A stretch of 64,000 nucleotides of DNA from Phycomyces nitens (taxonomy: Eukaryota > Mucoromycota > Mucoromycetes > Mucorales > Phycomycetaceae). The stretch is taken from NCBI GenBank assembly GCA_022702545.1, contig JAHRBC010000001.1, positions 558,001-622,000 of the forward strand, given 5' to 3'. Shown piece by piece: positions 1 to 13,624 of the stretch (positions are counted from its first letter, which is position 1; each line of letters opens with the position of its first letter). The position numbers and the translations under genes are program-made. The notes beneath the pieces were generated by a model that was given only the letters and a program-made list of their open reading frames with translations, did not search any database and was not told the origin of the DNA.

Positions 1-945
1 AACCACAGAGAAATTCCCTCGCTCTAAAAGAAAAACATTGCCTCGTTTCCTAATTCCCGAACCATCAGACAATACAAACAGGTAACTCTAGAGCCACAAT
101 CAATCAATAGACCTCACCAACTTTTTATACAATTCCAAAAAAAAAAAACAAGCAGTGGGTCTGCAGAAAATAGCAAAATCAATGACCCTACAGAACCATC
201 CCCAAATGCTGCATTATATCAATTATGTGATATACAGAATGAAGACATTAAAAAGGTTGTCAATAATCCAGCTTATGTCAAGGACTTTCCTACGGTGAGT
301 AAAACGCTTATTTTGATTTGTTATATATTAATTGTTTTACTATTGATATTAGAAACATGCCGGATTCTATTATAATTGTGTCTTAATTTGTCTTCGAAAT
401 GCCATTCGAAAGAAGCATAATGACATGAAGGAAAGAGGTGTTTGTGAAATCGATCATGATTTGGAAAAAGACCTACCTGAACAAATCGAAAAAGAAAAAG
501 AGGCCATTCTTCAAGCGGATGTATCAGAAGAATCTACAAATGCCTTTGAAGAGCGGAACAGGGCTCCAAAGGGACTGGAAGGAATGGTAATATATATCAC
601 TTGCTTTCTAGTCGAAATTTTGTTGCTAAACTTTGATGTGTAGACCAATAGCTTTATTGACAGAATGGAGAATGGAGGTATGGCTTTTTGAACAAAGGAA
701 CCAATTCGCTAATACAATTAATTAATTGGCTTGTAGATATCTATGCCGACGATGATTCGGATATGGATGATATAGATGAATATGAAGATATGGAAGCAGA
801 CGAAGATATTGAAGAGGAAGTGAATGAGGATGAGGACGATGATGACGATGATGACGATGAGGATATCATACGCGGTCTCAATAAGCTGGACAAGGGTAAA
901 AGGGTCCGCTTGCAAGATTTGGAACTTGATGAACTCTTGAAGTAA
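1..945 (+). CDS. 3' part of an unrecognised gene with an acidic C-terminus (5' end outside the window)
   Basis: A consistent spliced reading is exons 1-81, 153-294, 353-586, 644-677 and 737-945. All introns are GT...AG and the phases agree; the stop TAA is at 943-945. The visible protein begins with a basic stretch (FPRSKRKTLPRF). A possibly structured part follows (YQLCDIQNEDIKKVV, then HAGFYYNCVLICLRNAIRKKH). The tail is strongly acidic, with an uninterrupted run of eight aspartates near 835-860, and the protein ends in a charged helix-like stretch rich in Leu/Asp/Glu/Lys. The tail resembles nuclear or chromatin-associated acidic regions, but that is composition only. I do not recognise the family. 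The start is outside the window, so length and N-terminal domains are unknown. Confidence 0.7.
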
Positions 946-3900
946 TGTGGCTAAAAAACACTACGCAACATTGGTTTACCCTCTTTATCCATTGGATGTC
1001 AAGCACTCTCCTAAATGACATTTTTCTATGTGTACGACAGAATATATATTTGATTCTTAAACATGTGGAGAAAGTACTGTACACAAATGACACAAACATT
1101 AATATCCTGAAAATATACAGCTATTCTTGAAAATAGAGTGTAACGAGAAAGTAATCAGTTGTCATAACAACTATATGCCATTGAATAACTCTTGATGCTT
1201 TTTGAAACAATCAGGATTTTGTTTCAAATACTGGAATCTTTTCTAAAAATGTCACACGCCAAGACCCTTTATTCGTATATGGTAACATTTAGTGTAATAG
1301 CAGCGTCTATTGGCTACATTGAATTGTAGTGCGCCGCTTAAATTCAATATTACTGGTTTAAAAATGGAAAAACGGGGAAATGAAGTGCTCTTACTGGATA
1401 AAAAACCTTGAGAAAATTCACTTTTGTCCAGCCATTTTCTCAATGTATCATATGCCAATAATCTTGGGGTGTGTTTTTTTTGTTGGTGATGGGATTGATA
1501 TATCCCGGAGGCTTATACACTCAAAAATATCGGGGTGATCTTATATATATATATATATATTGTAATGATAAATAAAGGCAAAAAAGGCTAGTCTCAAGGT
1601 GATAAAGGAGTACTCTTTAAACAAGGTTTCTTTACAGCCATCATGGGTTTGCTTTGGACTGCATAAAAGCTATTCGCCTCTGTGATCATATAAAGAGATA
1701 AGCCCATGTATTGATTTCTTGGACCTTCTAAATCAAGTTAGACAATCAGCAAGAGATTCTGGTGTAGGGAGAACCAAACAATACTTGACATGCGGCATGG
1801 CTGTGGAACAATGCTAAAAACGATATTACCAAAAGGAAAATAAAACAAAAATATAGTCTTGTGAGCCAGATACTTCTCAACAAATAACCAGAACCGAAAA
1901 AAGCAATTAGGAGTGATGAAATAAAGTGATTAGAAGAAGGGGGGAAATCTGATCGTCATTTGGCCGTAAACCCATTAAAAATGAATCTTTGTGAAACTCG
2001 GTAAATGATGTAAATCAATCGTCCATTTAGAATCCTCTCATTCTTTATACACCTAGTAACACTAAGACATAATGATAGCAATAATAATGGAGCCTTGAGA
2101 TGTAGATAAGTTTGCCCTTTTACTCGATTTCATGGTATCCATATAGAGGTGGTCATTTTTGCGCGCCTTTGTATTCACATATTGCTATTTATTCAAACCC
2201 CTAGTCCATTCATGTAACTCTCAAGGACAAAGAAACCACAATAATCAACATAAATATATCCTCAAACAATCAAATATCCTACAGTTGGGTAGGTTCTGTG
2301 ATTCCACAACCTTTAAATATCGGATTGTTCTTTTAAGCAAAATCCCAATACCAAGACCTGTTTATTATAATCTTTAGTTTTAATTTAATGTTGACCGTGT
2401 TTTCAGTAACCATTCTTGGTGTTATTGACAGCCAAATGCAATATCAAGTTGAAACTAGAAAAACGTTTGCTGGTACTTTTTAGATCTAGAGTAAAGCTGG
2501 AGACCATTTATAAAGTATAATAATACCATAATGTACTAGAATAGAGTCCAAAGATGCAGAAAGATTGGAGAAAAAGTTACAAGTGTAAATGGGCTTTGGT
2601 TGTTTTGAGCCAAGAGATATACAATCGGGCTCCTGCTTATCATCAAGTAAACTGCATAGTTTTAGCCAAACGTGCAATATAATCTAATCAGCACGAATAT
2701 CGAGTCGTTTGGACTAATGTATATATATCTACGTTATTTCAAAAATCAAAGTATATTAGCCTGGTGTCTTTAGTTGGAAAAAGTATGGTGTTTATTCCGT
2801 ACGTCCTAGGAGTCTAGGAAAAAGGATAATTTAATAATCTTTAAATGTGCCTAGTTTAACAGTGCTTGATTAATGGAAATCGTCACTAAGGATATTGAAC
2901 AATGGGAGATATGAGCATGCCTTGAAGCATGTTAATCGTTTTCAAAAATAAGTTTGAGTATAAAGATATTTTCATTTTGCAGCAAGAGTAAATTTTTGCA
3001 CTGTAGAGTATGATAAAAGAGTGCCGATATGGCCCATGTTTGGAGGTGATAAAGTAGATTGAATATAGTGTTTATCTTGTCCCATATGAAAAAAAAGGTA
3101 TGGATATCTTTGAAGAATTGCGCAGATTGTGAAAACCCTGCGTCAAAGATTCAAAATGGTTTTCTGAAAGAAGAGTAGTAAATATACTAGCTAAAGTGTG
3201 AGAACGCTTAGAAACTTTCTCAAATCGCTTACATGCTCTCAAAAACAACAGAGAATTCCACCTAAAATACCAGGATTTCTGTACCAATATATTTTGATAA
3301 TATATTCTTATAGGAATTTTAAAAAAGGGCCAAAGAAAGTAGTATTTAGACATATATATATCTACACATGTCAGTAAAGAAAAGAAAAAGTCAACTTTGT
3401 GTCATTAACCAACGTACGGGTCTATATTAAGCAAAATTTGGCTCAACGGGCCATCTTTTACACCTTTGCTGTTCCACTCGAGTGCCTTTTGGGCGTGGAT
3501 ATAGCTTTCAAATAACCGAGAATCGATTCCTTTTCCAAGAGAATGGGTATGCTGCCACTATTTCTATAATAATTATCACTACACTTGGATATATATACAT
3601 ATATATTCCGTATTAACTAAATAGCTCATCAGATATTATGTCGCCTACTTTAAGCGTTTCTCTATAGACTAATTATAAGGAATATTTAACCTTTGATTTA
3701 AATATGTCACTTTCATTTACAACTAATCAATCAGTTTGCTATAGTAGTTGATAATGATACAAGGTAAACATTATACATATATTTTGATTATTGACCCAAC
3801 AACCCTAAAATTAGGCTTGTATTTAACAGTTCTTTTTTTTTGTATTTTATTTTAATGCACGAGAAAATTGATACTCAGAGATTATAAGGCATATGTAAAA

Positions 3901-4472
3901 AGTAATTCCTTTTACAAATGTTCCTAGCAGTACTTTTAATATTATGTTGTTCAGTAAATAATACAAAAAACTGTAAACTGATTTATTGGTTTTCATGGAT
4001 ATTTCTTAATGATCGTGTACCTGATTAATATATAGATATAAACTACAGATGTTTTATATTAAAAAAAAGGTACAAACATGATTTTCATGGTTAATATCAA
4101 GAACAAATTGTTGAAATGATTTGGAAGTTGTTATCAAATATCCATAATTGCTTTAAATAATTGCACCACGCAATAAGCGCTCCAACGAGAATGTTTCAAG
4201 ATCCAAAGGAATTATCAGTCGACAAGGTAAATATAATCAGAACCTTTAGTCAGGGCCAATAATTCACTGTTCCACACAAACACACTCTGTCGTACACCGG
4301 ACGGTATGACCTGTGTAAGTTGGGAGGCATTAGACGGATAGCATAAATGTGCTTACCGGTGGCTTTGTACATGTAATATCTTGCCCTGCACGTGAATTTG
4401 TCAAGATATAAAAAATGAATAAAATGAGTATATTTTAAAAAGCCGTACTTTAATATACTCCCTTTTGAAATC
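946..4472. other. Intergenic AT-rich DNA, no gene seen
   Basis: About 3.5 kb between the acidic-tail gene and the paraoxonase-like gene. It holds short (TA)n tracts near 1541-1560 and 3590-3605 and scattered A/T runs. The open frames are all under 95 codons, lack recognisable motifs and are closed by stops typical of AT-rich DNA. I see no tRNA, repeat copy or splice-consistent coding series. Confidence 0.6.
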
Positions 4473-5833
4473 ATGTTTAACAAACGCACTGCTACCTGGT
4501 TTGGAATTGGCATTCTCGGTCTTGCCATTCACCATCTCAGTAAGTGATGAGCATAAATGAGAGTAACAGGAACCAATATCAGTACAGGCCCTACTATACC
4601 TCTCTTGGGAATCGGTGTCACTGTCCACTCCATCGGAAGCGAAGGCTGTTCTCGCGTCAATGGCAAGTATTTCAAATAATAATCAAGTTTGCCAGCCTAA
4701 CAACCGGCTTTTAGGCCCTGTTGATTTTAGATTTTGCGAGCATGCTATCCGGTCAACAACCGAGAAAGGCGTTGCTTATGTGGCATGCGATCCTATAAGA
4801 GATCTAATGAATCCAGTCATGGATGTCGAAGTTCTCGAAGATTTGACACAAGCAAAGACTGGATCTATCTGGAGATTAAATTATTCGGCCGTAAGTATAT
4901 TGGGGTATCTATGGAAACGTATGCTGAACATACTTTTAGGAGAACCCTCAACCAGAGAAAATGGTTATACGCGGAGCACCTTCTGTGGCCAACGACCTTC
5001 ACCCTCTTGGTATTGCCTTTGATTTCGACCAAGAGAACCAAAAGAGCTACCTAATTGCCGCAAATCTTCCTGTCCAGGGTGCTCCTCACTCGTTGGAAAT
5101 ATTTAATGTCGTAGAGAATGCTGACCAAGAAAAAGAGCTTGTTCATATCCGTACTATCAACAGAGCAATCATGAATGCGCCCAACAGTATCCATATCATC
5201 AAAGATTCTCGATTCCGTAGTTCAGAAGGCATCCCATCATTCTTTGTCACCAATGACCATCATTACACGAATGACTTTATGAAAATCTTGGAGAACTATC
5301 TCTTATTGCCTGTTTCTGGTGTATACTTTTATGATGCTCGAGTTGACACCCTCACACCAGTCCTTAGCGACCTTGTGTTTGCCAATGGTATTGCCGGAGA
5401 CGACACTGTTCTTTTCACCGCAGAAACAAATCACATGGCCGTAAGACAGTACAAGATCAAGATTAACGACAATAAGGATCAGGAGAATGGACACCCAACA
5501 ATCGCTCTTGAATATGTCTCAAAGAAGAAATTCCCCATGGCAGTCGACAACTTGTCTTATGACTCATCTACTAAAGAAATGATTGTGGCTGGTCATCCAA
5601 AGGCACTTCAATTACTTCAGTACGTGTTCAGCAATGACAAGCAAAATCTGGGTATCCCTCCTTCTCTTGTCATGACATGGGATATTAAAGACGACAGTGT
5701 AAAGAAGCTTTTCAGTGATGACGGCAAATTGTATGGTGGTTCTACCACCGGATTCCGTGATACTGAAACAAACACTCTGGTTATATCTAGTCTATTAGAT
5801 AGTGGCTTACTAATTTGCCCTGCAAAGGATTAA
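4473..5833 (+). CDS. Paraoxonase/arylesterase-like lactonase with N-terminal signal anchor
   Basis: Splice model: exons 4473-4539, 4583-4666, 4715-4890 and 4940-5833 give 1221 nt (406 aa). Introns are 43-49 nt. The last exon is certain; the junction between exons 2 and 3 is the least sure. Exon 1 encodes a short basic start followed by a hydrophobic stretch (WFGIGILGLAIHHL), like the uncleaved anchor of animal PON enzymes. The body follows the PON six-bladed propeller in order: NDLHPLGIAF (PON: ..FNPHGIS), a VxxxRTI strand, FFVTNDHHYT (PON: FYGTNDHYF), FANGIAGDD, then VDNLSYDSSTKEMIVAGHP (PON: VDNxSxDPxxGDxWxGxHP). It ends like PON (LLDSGLLICP against LYHRALYCEL). The Asn/Asp residues in NDLHP, TNDHH, FANG and VDNLS match the PON calcium ligands. 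Predicted role: calcium-dependent hydrolysis of lactones or aryl esters at a membrane or in the secretory pathway. The true substrate is unknown. Confidence 0.88.
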
Positions 5834-8800
5834 AATCTCGGATTTTTTTTGTTTATCTAAAGAATATCAACTAGCATTGTTAGCCATATATTCATCCACT
5901 CTCTCCTTTCAATGCTTGTATTCCTATTCATTACTATTTGCTCTACTTTTGGGTGTGTATTAACATAAAGAATTTCAATAAATGGTATAGATCTTATCCA
6001 TAACGTTACCAATATAGTTATTTTTACTGATAATTATAGCACATACGCAGCACCATATATTTATCCTTGTATCCCCCATGGATAGGTAATAGGGTTTTGT
6101 ATTTGAGCAAGATTTGATGTTTGTTAAGACTACAGCAGCTGCGGCTCTCGATTGATTCTAGAATATTAACTTTTACATGGAGAATACTTGGGTGTCTAAA
6201 GAGCATTTGATATGTTGGTTCAATTCTGCATTCAACTGATAATGTCTCTTTATTTTTATCTTGTATTCGACATTTATTGGCCCTAATTGGATTGTAATTG
6301 TCCTTTTTAGATGGCTTAGAGTATGCATATTGTCATAAATCTCGCCAGCTAAACCAACTGTTGCAATCCATGAAGCCTTTAAGAAAAATGGAGCCGAAAA
6401 ATAGAGCAAGAGAATTCTAAATATCTACAGTCAGGGTAACAAGGTTTAAATAGTGTGGTCTAGATTATCACAGATGCTTAATTGTTACTAGGGCAGTATA
6501 CAATAGATTGGTTAGTATTATATGCATAGGAAGAATTAATTGCTTATTAAAGGTATGAGGCGCTGCTATTGTTAGGAATAGATCCAATCAAGCAAATAAA
6601 GGTGCAGGTAAGCAAAAGTACTGAAAAGTCCGTTAATAAACATTTTGCTCACTTGATCTCTCCAACAATCGATGGTCGGGATACTTGTACAGGCCCCTAA
6701 CAAGATGCTGTATTTGTGGATATGGTTCCAGATATGGGAGTAGTCAAAGTTTATAAAAGAAACAAAAAAGCTTGGCATTTACATACAAGTTATATAATGC
6801 TGAGCAACACATTTCCCGGGTATCTAGAAAGTATCGGCCTTGCTGCCAGCCACCCCAAGTAAAAAGGTGGCAACAGATATTACCCACATATTCACGTATA
6901 ATTTTTGGTCTCGGGTACTTTATTCTTAGAAACTAGTAATTAATGTTATTTTCGCGTTTATTTTATCCCCTATTCCCTTCATATCTTGTCTTATTATATT
7001 CCTAATGGTCAATAGAGAACTTGGGCTTGTCAAACCTAAACTAATCTCATCCTTTGTTAGAGGTTTCACTGTGTTACTCTTTTATATCCACTTGTGGTGA
7101 AAACAGTGCCAGATGTCGGATATGCAATTAAAGGGTTGGAAACAAGATACCAAAGGGAAGAGGAAACATTTTTTTAAAAAATCTTTTTTAGCTATATAGT
7201 TTGAAAACATACCAAAAATGAGTGCTATTCTTCTCTACTAAGACAGACGGGAGAGAATATATGACCAAAGCTGAAATGATGCTATGGATTTGGAAGAAGC
7301 TCTTGATTTATAGCATTTTGATATCTTAACTAACATTAGACATTAGTGTGGATCCCATGAAATATAACAAGAATTGCTAGAAAAATACTTGGACACTCGA
7401 ATGGAAAAAGTGGGAAATCGTGTGGTAACAGTAAAGATAGACCAAAAGACATATATATATATATATATATTAGTAAACGAAAGCTTCATTTTGTATACTA
7501 TAATAGAGTGCAACTACAATGCTCCAAAATACAAAAGTCTAGCTGATGGGATTACCAAACAGACAGAGCAAAAGTAGGAAAATAAGCTAAAGATTGAAAC
7601 ATACTTTGAAAACAGACAAATAAAGTAAACAGAAAAAAGAGCCAACTTTGATAACATCACAAGGCTCAATTTTTCAACTTTTACGACAAACATTTATAAG
7701 TCTAAGTGAGTCACACAGTTGCGTCTCTTACTGAGAAATTCGAAAGCTCCATTTTGAAGGAAAAAACCAGTAGTGCTCAAGTTTTCTTGAAAAACAAATG
7801 AAATACCTCATTCAAAAGAATAGACGGTATTCTTGTAGCAAAAAACAACGAATTGAAACTCGAAAACTGAAGAGTGTGGGTGGAAGAATTGAGTAAAACG
7901 GACATAAACGTTTTTTTTTTTAAAAAAAATTTGCATTTTTATAAAAAGATCAGGGTTTGACATCAATATAAGACCACCTGGAGGCTGTTCAGAGAAAGGT
8001 AATGTGGCTGTCGCTACTAAGCCCTCTATCTCTATACTAAGTTTAACCAATAATAGTGAATATAATAATGGTAAAACGCCGTTGGAATATATCCAACTGG
8101 TTTTCAGAGCTGAAGGGACCCCTAAACGAAGAATATACAATAGATCAACACATGGCTTAAGATTTGGCGTTCTTATTGTTGGCGGTGAGGATGATGAAGA
8201 TCGGATACTTTGAGGATATCGTAGTGTTATATCAGAATGGTAAAATACCTGGGAAAGTCACAAAGCTAAACGAATTCGTTGGCTTTCTCTCTCTCCGGGT
8301 GCCAGTGAGCTCACAGAACATCAATCCGTTTAGTGAAGCAAAGGGACTGTGGGCCATACAATTTATTATGACGATCTTTCCGATTCCCAGCCTGTACTTC
8401 TTTGAGACAATATTTCTCGTATTGTTATAACCACGCACTGTCCTATCAATAATGTATTCAAATTTCTTGTAAAGATATAACTTGGATATTAATTAGATTG
8501 TCGTCAAGAAACGAATGGCCTCTAAAAATGCTAGGTATTAATTAACCATATAATAATTAGTAGAGCCAAAAGTCCAGTTGTTGCAATCCAATATCCTTGT
8601 TTCTAGAGTATGGATCGATAAATTTGAATTGGTATTGTTTGATCAATGTAAAGACATGGTTGTTTTATGTATATTAGTGCATTTTTTAATGATATTAAAC
8701 TGGATCTCATTATTTGATATGTTGGATCAAAACAAGCAATATTAGATTGAGTAGGTTACAAAGGATATTGGTATATTTAAAATGATGAGGATAACAAATA

Positions 8801-8861
8801 TAAGGGTTATATGTACATATAGATAGATAATCTCAATTTAAAAATTCTTGCAGATTGTCTA
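5834..8861. other. Intergenic AT-rich DNA with no supported gene
   Basis: A 3-kb gap downstream of the paraoxonase-like gene and downstream (3' side) of the permease. It contains a (TA)n tract at about 7450-7470 and A/T homopolymers. Short open frames near 6572-6778 (-), 7808-8140 (-) and 8004-8430 (+) do not join by plausible splice sites into a protein I recognise. A decayed gene cannot be excluded. Confidence 0.5.
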
Positions 8862-10990
8862 TTATTTTATAGAGAGATTGTCTTCTTCCAAGATAATCTC
8901 TTCTCCATCTACTACACGAACAGGTCCAGTAAACCATTTACGTCCCCAGATCATGTAATATCCGGAAGATAGAGCCATGATGGCAACAAAGGGAACAACA
9001 GCATAGTTCATATTGTCTGCAGTAACTGGTGCTTCTGTGGGGCAGATGAACAAGGCACAAGTAAAGAGAAGCCAAGCAGAAGATATGTATCCAATCACAA
9101 TGCTAAAGCGTCCCAAGTTCCAAGGGCCTAATTTGAAGGATCATAATGAGCATCGAGATCAAATGGGATTATGATTCACAACTTACCTGGAGTAAACTTT
9201 GTGCGCGACACAGTGATACGTAGAACGATAGGGATAAGATAAGACATCTGGGCACCAATTGTGTTTAAAGACACAATGGCTTCAAAGGCCGTGTCGTTGA
9301 TGATGTACAAGAGTCCGACAATACCAGCAATCACGATATTGAACCAGACAGCATTTACTGGACTCTTGGTTTTTGGGTTAAGAGTATGGAGCTGCTTGGA
9401 AAACGGCAAGGCTCCGTCTCTGGCAAAGGCATATACCATACGAGAACTTCCAAGAGTCAAGGCAGATCCACAAAAGAAGATACTGAGCATCACAAAGACC
9501 AAGAACACCATTGTCCATGCAGGCCCTACACCATCGTAGAATACTTGGATCATTTGAGGCTGAATAGCATCCTCAGATACAATCTGGCTCATAAAATCCG
9601 AGACCATAAAACTGATTGCAATCAAGAATACAAGGCCAGAGACAGCGTTGGCAGCAACAGCGACAAGGATAGCAAAAGGAGATCCAGTCTGAGAGTTCTT
9701 GGTTTCTGATAAAGAGATTAAATGAATTAATATCGAATTGTGGGGCTGTTCCAAAGCAGTCTTGTAAAAATATATACCTTCACTCATATGAGCAGCACTG
9801 TCATATCCAGAAAGAGTGTACTGAGACTGTAGAATCACCAACAAGAATGCATATCCATCGCTTGAAAACCCAGAGCCATTAAAGAATTGTGTAAACTATA
9901 ATGATAATAGATTAGTCTCCTTTTCACCGAAATTTCTTGTATTCAGTACCACAAAATCTCCGGTAGACAGTGGTCTTGAAATTGCCAGGCCAACAACAAC
10001 AATAAAGATGATTCCCAGCATGTTGAGCCAGACTAGATCAATTAGAGAAATGTCAGTAGAGATCGGTCACTAAAGATATTCAGTGTTTACTTACAAGCAG
10101 CTTGGTTCATTATGCCGTTTAGGTTTACTGCAACAGAGTTGATAATACCATGCAAAAGAAGAATTCCAACAAAGATTCCATACTGCATATAGACCGAAGT
10201 GTCTACTTCAGGGCTCCTAAGATTGGGTTGAAGAGTCAGAATCAGAGGATTCGATTCTTTTGTGCCTTGAGCTTACCAAATGTTGATAATTCCAGCAACA
10301 AACTGGGCAAGTCCAAGATCGATTGATGTAATTCCAACTATATTTTTGAAGATATTAGAAATGTCAAGACCAACACGCCAGCTGTTACTTACAAGCAAAG
10401 CCAATCCAATTACACCATCCAGTGAGCCAGCAAGCCAAAGGAACCCATTCTGATGTCGAGAGACGGGATACCCAGAAATATAGACCTTTTCAGGAGACGA
10501 ATTAATACCTTTTGAGCATGATTTTTTACAATGTCTGAATTTGATAAACATACCTCCAGTAGTAGGATATGCACTACAGATCTCAGCCAAGGACATTGCG
10601 ATCAACAAGGTAAAGAAACTGGTGATGATCCAACCCCAAATTACACCCATGGATCCAGCATCTACCATAGCATCACCCCACATCTTGTAGGTTGCCCCGT
10701 CAATATCATATATACATTGGCTGTGCTGCCTTTGACTTACAGGAGTGAGACCAGAGAGTACAGAGCAGCATGAAAATGCAATAGCAAAGTTTGAAAAGGC
10801 GGACATTGAACGGCTCAGATCCTTTAGAAAGTCTTTTTGGTTAATGATGATCTCTTGTTGTATGATCATTAAATGTACACACCTGCTTGTAACCAAGGGA
10901 ATGTAGCAGAATTTCATCGGCATCCATAGTATGCGAGGGAGCCTTCTCGATATGTCCAACAGACAGGGTTTTCTCATCTACGGACCCCAT
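8862..10990 (-). CDS. Amino-acid/GABA/choline permease, APC superfamily
   Basis: ATG at 10990 and stop TAA at 8862-8864, with about eight introns. The N-terminus is hydrophilic and cytosolic (MGSVDEKTLS...). The first helices read FSNFAIAFSCCSVLSGLTPV and WGWIITSFFTLLIAMSLAEICSAYPTTGG, the classic fungal GABA/choline permease signature (AE-[IL]-CSAYPT-[ST]-GG). Further on come GYDSAAHMSE/ETKNSQ, split by an intron near 9703-9778 and equivalent to the G-[YF]-D-x-x-AHM-[AS]-EE motif. RMVYAFARDGALPFSKQL and NPKTKSPVNAVW mark the loop before helix 9. A short cytosolic tail rich in Glu follows the last helix. Predicted role: proton-coupled uptake of amino acids, GABA or polyamine/choline-type nitrogen compounds, most likely at the plasma membrane. 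Substrate cannot be assigned. The frame is open through every exon I traced. Confidence 0.92.
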
Positions 10991-12559
10991 TGCAAGTAGA
11001 TAATGAGACGTTGGTTGGGTTTGTTACAAAGAGAACAAAACAGAACTGTAGTAAAGGCATAGGTTTTGCAGAGTGGTATATTTATACAACCATCTCCCAA
11101 GGATAAGAGAATTCCAGATAAGACATATATAGTATAAACTGGCAGATGGTTTAGTTAATGTCAGTTTAAACTTTTTGTTTGGTGTACTTGGGACACCAGA
11201 ATTGAACTGTGGTCTGACAGTGTTATCGCAAAGGTTGATTCTGACTTCCATGGTCGATTACAAGATAAACATAATTCATATAACAGCAATGATACGAGAG
11301 CGTATCAAAAGTATTATCAGCTTAAACTATCGCTATCTTTTCAAGGCTTGTGTTCAATATTATCATTGGCTGTAAGATAAGTAAAATTTGTCAGCATTTC
11401 ATGTTGATTGGCCATTAGAATAATATCGATTCTTATTTTGGTCTTCCTGGTCTATCGTAATTAGTGAATATATCTTGGTCTTATGACAGATACCGTTTTT
11501 GTGTTGGACTATCCGTAACATATCTACCCAAGATATATCAAACCAATGAAGAGGTCTTTATAGAAATACAAGTACTTTATATTCTGTATCGTCTTTTTCC
11601 GATATAAAATATATGATTCCTTAAAGTGCTGCACAGAATAAAATAAACGTACCTGTTACACTATGGATAAAAAACCCTGTGTACTTAATATTTGGGTTGA
11701 GCTGTGAATTATCCAGAATACAGGATTTTCAAAGTCCCATATTACTACCAGATCTCGGCTCTGCAGCTTAGTACAAGTGATTTGTTTTTTTTATATTATA
11801 TATATATCAACCAGCTTGAGTTTTATTTGGTTGTTACAATCAAAACAGAGACAAGAAAGTTTGTATTCATCTATTAAATAAAGACCCATAATAGCACTAA
11901 AGAGAAGTTTAAGGATCCGCCAAATCAAGAATATAGCTTCCTTGACTTTGTCCTTTTAATTCTCTTAATTCTACATGGAAATATACTTGTATAAAATCTT
12001 GAAAGCGAAAAGATATCAGCTTTAAAGAGTAATGTTTTATTAAGAAATTAGCATCTTGTTGGGCCACTTGACATCTTCACCTCAGCTATGCAATTTTACA
12101 TGGTTTGACTTTTGGGATTGAATATTGTCCTCTTGAAAAGTAAACTTTGTTGCTTTCTTTATTCAATTCTTCACAAAAATGAAACAAGTTTTCCTCTTAA
12201 CAGGTCTATATACGCCTGTTGTTTAATAATGCCCTTCGTCGTTTTAAAGGGCCTATAGGTCCTGCCCATATACACCATCAGAGCATAATGGAGCCTCTAC
12301 CAAGCTGAATTCTTGGTTTTGTACAGTCTGTTTATATAGGCTTGGTGCTAAACACTCGTTTCTATCTTTTGGAAAAATCAAAACTCTTTGGATGACACAA
12401 TCTCATCTTTGATTAACTTTCTCGGAGTGATTAGAGAATCATTGGCTCAATGGCGGTTGTCATGCTCGATTCATAAGCCTAAAAATTTCTTTTCGTTTCT
12501 TAGAAAATGCGGTTCTCCTTTCTTTCTATTTTTTGATTGATGTGTATACTGTTTGCAAG
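10991..12559. other. Intergenic; permease promoter side, nothing else seen
   Basis: AT-rich DNA upstream of the permease start, leading into the repeat island. The only open frames are short and overlap on both strands near 11024-11375 without family signatures. A (TA)n tract lies near 11791-11809. No repeat copies shared with the island were noticed here. Confidence 0.5.
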
Positions 12560-12562
12560 GGT

Positions 12563-13166
12563 TTAATTCTCATCTGATGTAGCTAGAGGTGATCTGCTCA
12601 TACAAGTTTGACCGATTATAGGTCCTTTTTGATAAGCTAAAAGCTCCTTTTGTCTATTAAGAGTTTTGTTGTTGTTCTGCCGAGACATGGTGTGATTCGA
12701 ATGAGAAAAGCGCCGTGAAAAATAAAAATAAAAAGATTGTGGTACTGACTCTTTCGTGGGGCTTAAATCGTTTACCATCAGCTTTGATACTATTATTATT
12801 TACTTGGAATATAAGACCAAGAAGCTCCATGTTCTTACGAAATGTAACCAAAGACATCGAGACTCCTGCATTAACTAGTCTTTGATGATGGACCGCAATT
12901 GAGGCAAATGGCCCTTTGCGAAATGAACGAATCATGGCAGCTTGAGTTCGTTTTGTGACCTTTGGAGGGCATCCCGGACGTTTTGAGGGTTCAGAGATGT
13001 CTTCATCCCCAAAGGCTCTTATAACATCACCAACAGTACTCTTTGGGATTTCGGAATCTCGGCATAACTAAGCATCCCTTTCCCATTGACCTATAATTCG
13101 ACCTCTCATGAATGCATCCAGCTCCTGTCTTTTGGGGTTTTCATTGTCAGTATCTGTAAGAGCCAT
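12563..13166 (-). pseudogene. Tc1/mariner transposase N-terminal remnants (two pieces)
   Basis: From the ATG at 13166 the minus strand reads an N-terminal Tc1-type helix-turn-helix (RGRIIGQWERDA ... SEIPKSTVGDVIRAF), then a basic linker with GCPPKVTKRTQ, then SLVTFRKNMELLGL, equivalent to the second HTH of Tc1 transposases. Stops interrupt it (one follows WERDA) and the catalytic DDE part is missing. A second start at about 12688 (RQKELLAYQKGPIIGQ) repeats the first HTH, so the remnant is either a tandem of two N-terminal pieces or a rearranged element. It is certainly non-functional. It marks the left edge of the repeat island. Confidence 0.7.
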
Positions 13167-13624
13167 TTCTTTGTTTAAATAAAAAAAAAGTCTGTTATGC
13201 TTATTGAGAAAAGAGAATGAAAGTAGAGTAAAAAAAAGAAGGCATTTTGTTTTTCGCAAATTCTGCTCTGTCCAACGATTCTCTATATTAGAATGTAGTC
13301 TTCATGTATTAGTAAGAACAAAAGCTTTAAAGAATCATATGGAAAAGAATAAAAGAAAAATGATTTGACAAACAGCGCAAAGATGAGATCTTAATTCAAC
13401 CTTTATCTTTGGATCTGGGAAATAGCTGTAACAGCAAAAGAGAGATATGAAAGAGACAAACTAGATTTTCTGCATTTAAAGAAGTAGAAACAGTAAATCA
13501 AAAATAATTAAAAGGCCAAGTGGCAAGCCTCAAAGCGCAGTAGCTCGTGTCACGAGGATCTACCTCATCAATATTGCACAATTATTTAAATTTCTAGAAA
13601 ATTAATAAAGTATAGTAATAATAC

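Noticed and set aside
6572..6778. 68-codon minus frame with FINFDYSHIWNHIHKYSILL
   Set aside because: It looked like an exon of a membrane protein, but no compatible neighbouring exons or family signature were found.
8004..8430. Two overlapping plus frames near the permease 3' end
   Set aside because: The frames cannot be joined by convincing splice sites and have no recognisable domain.
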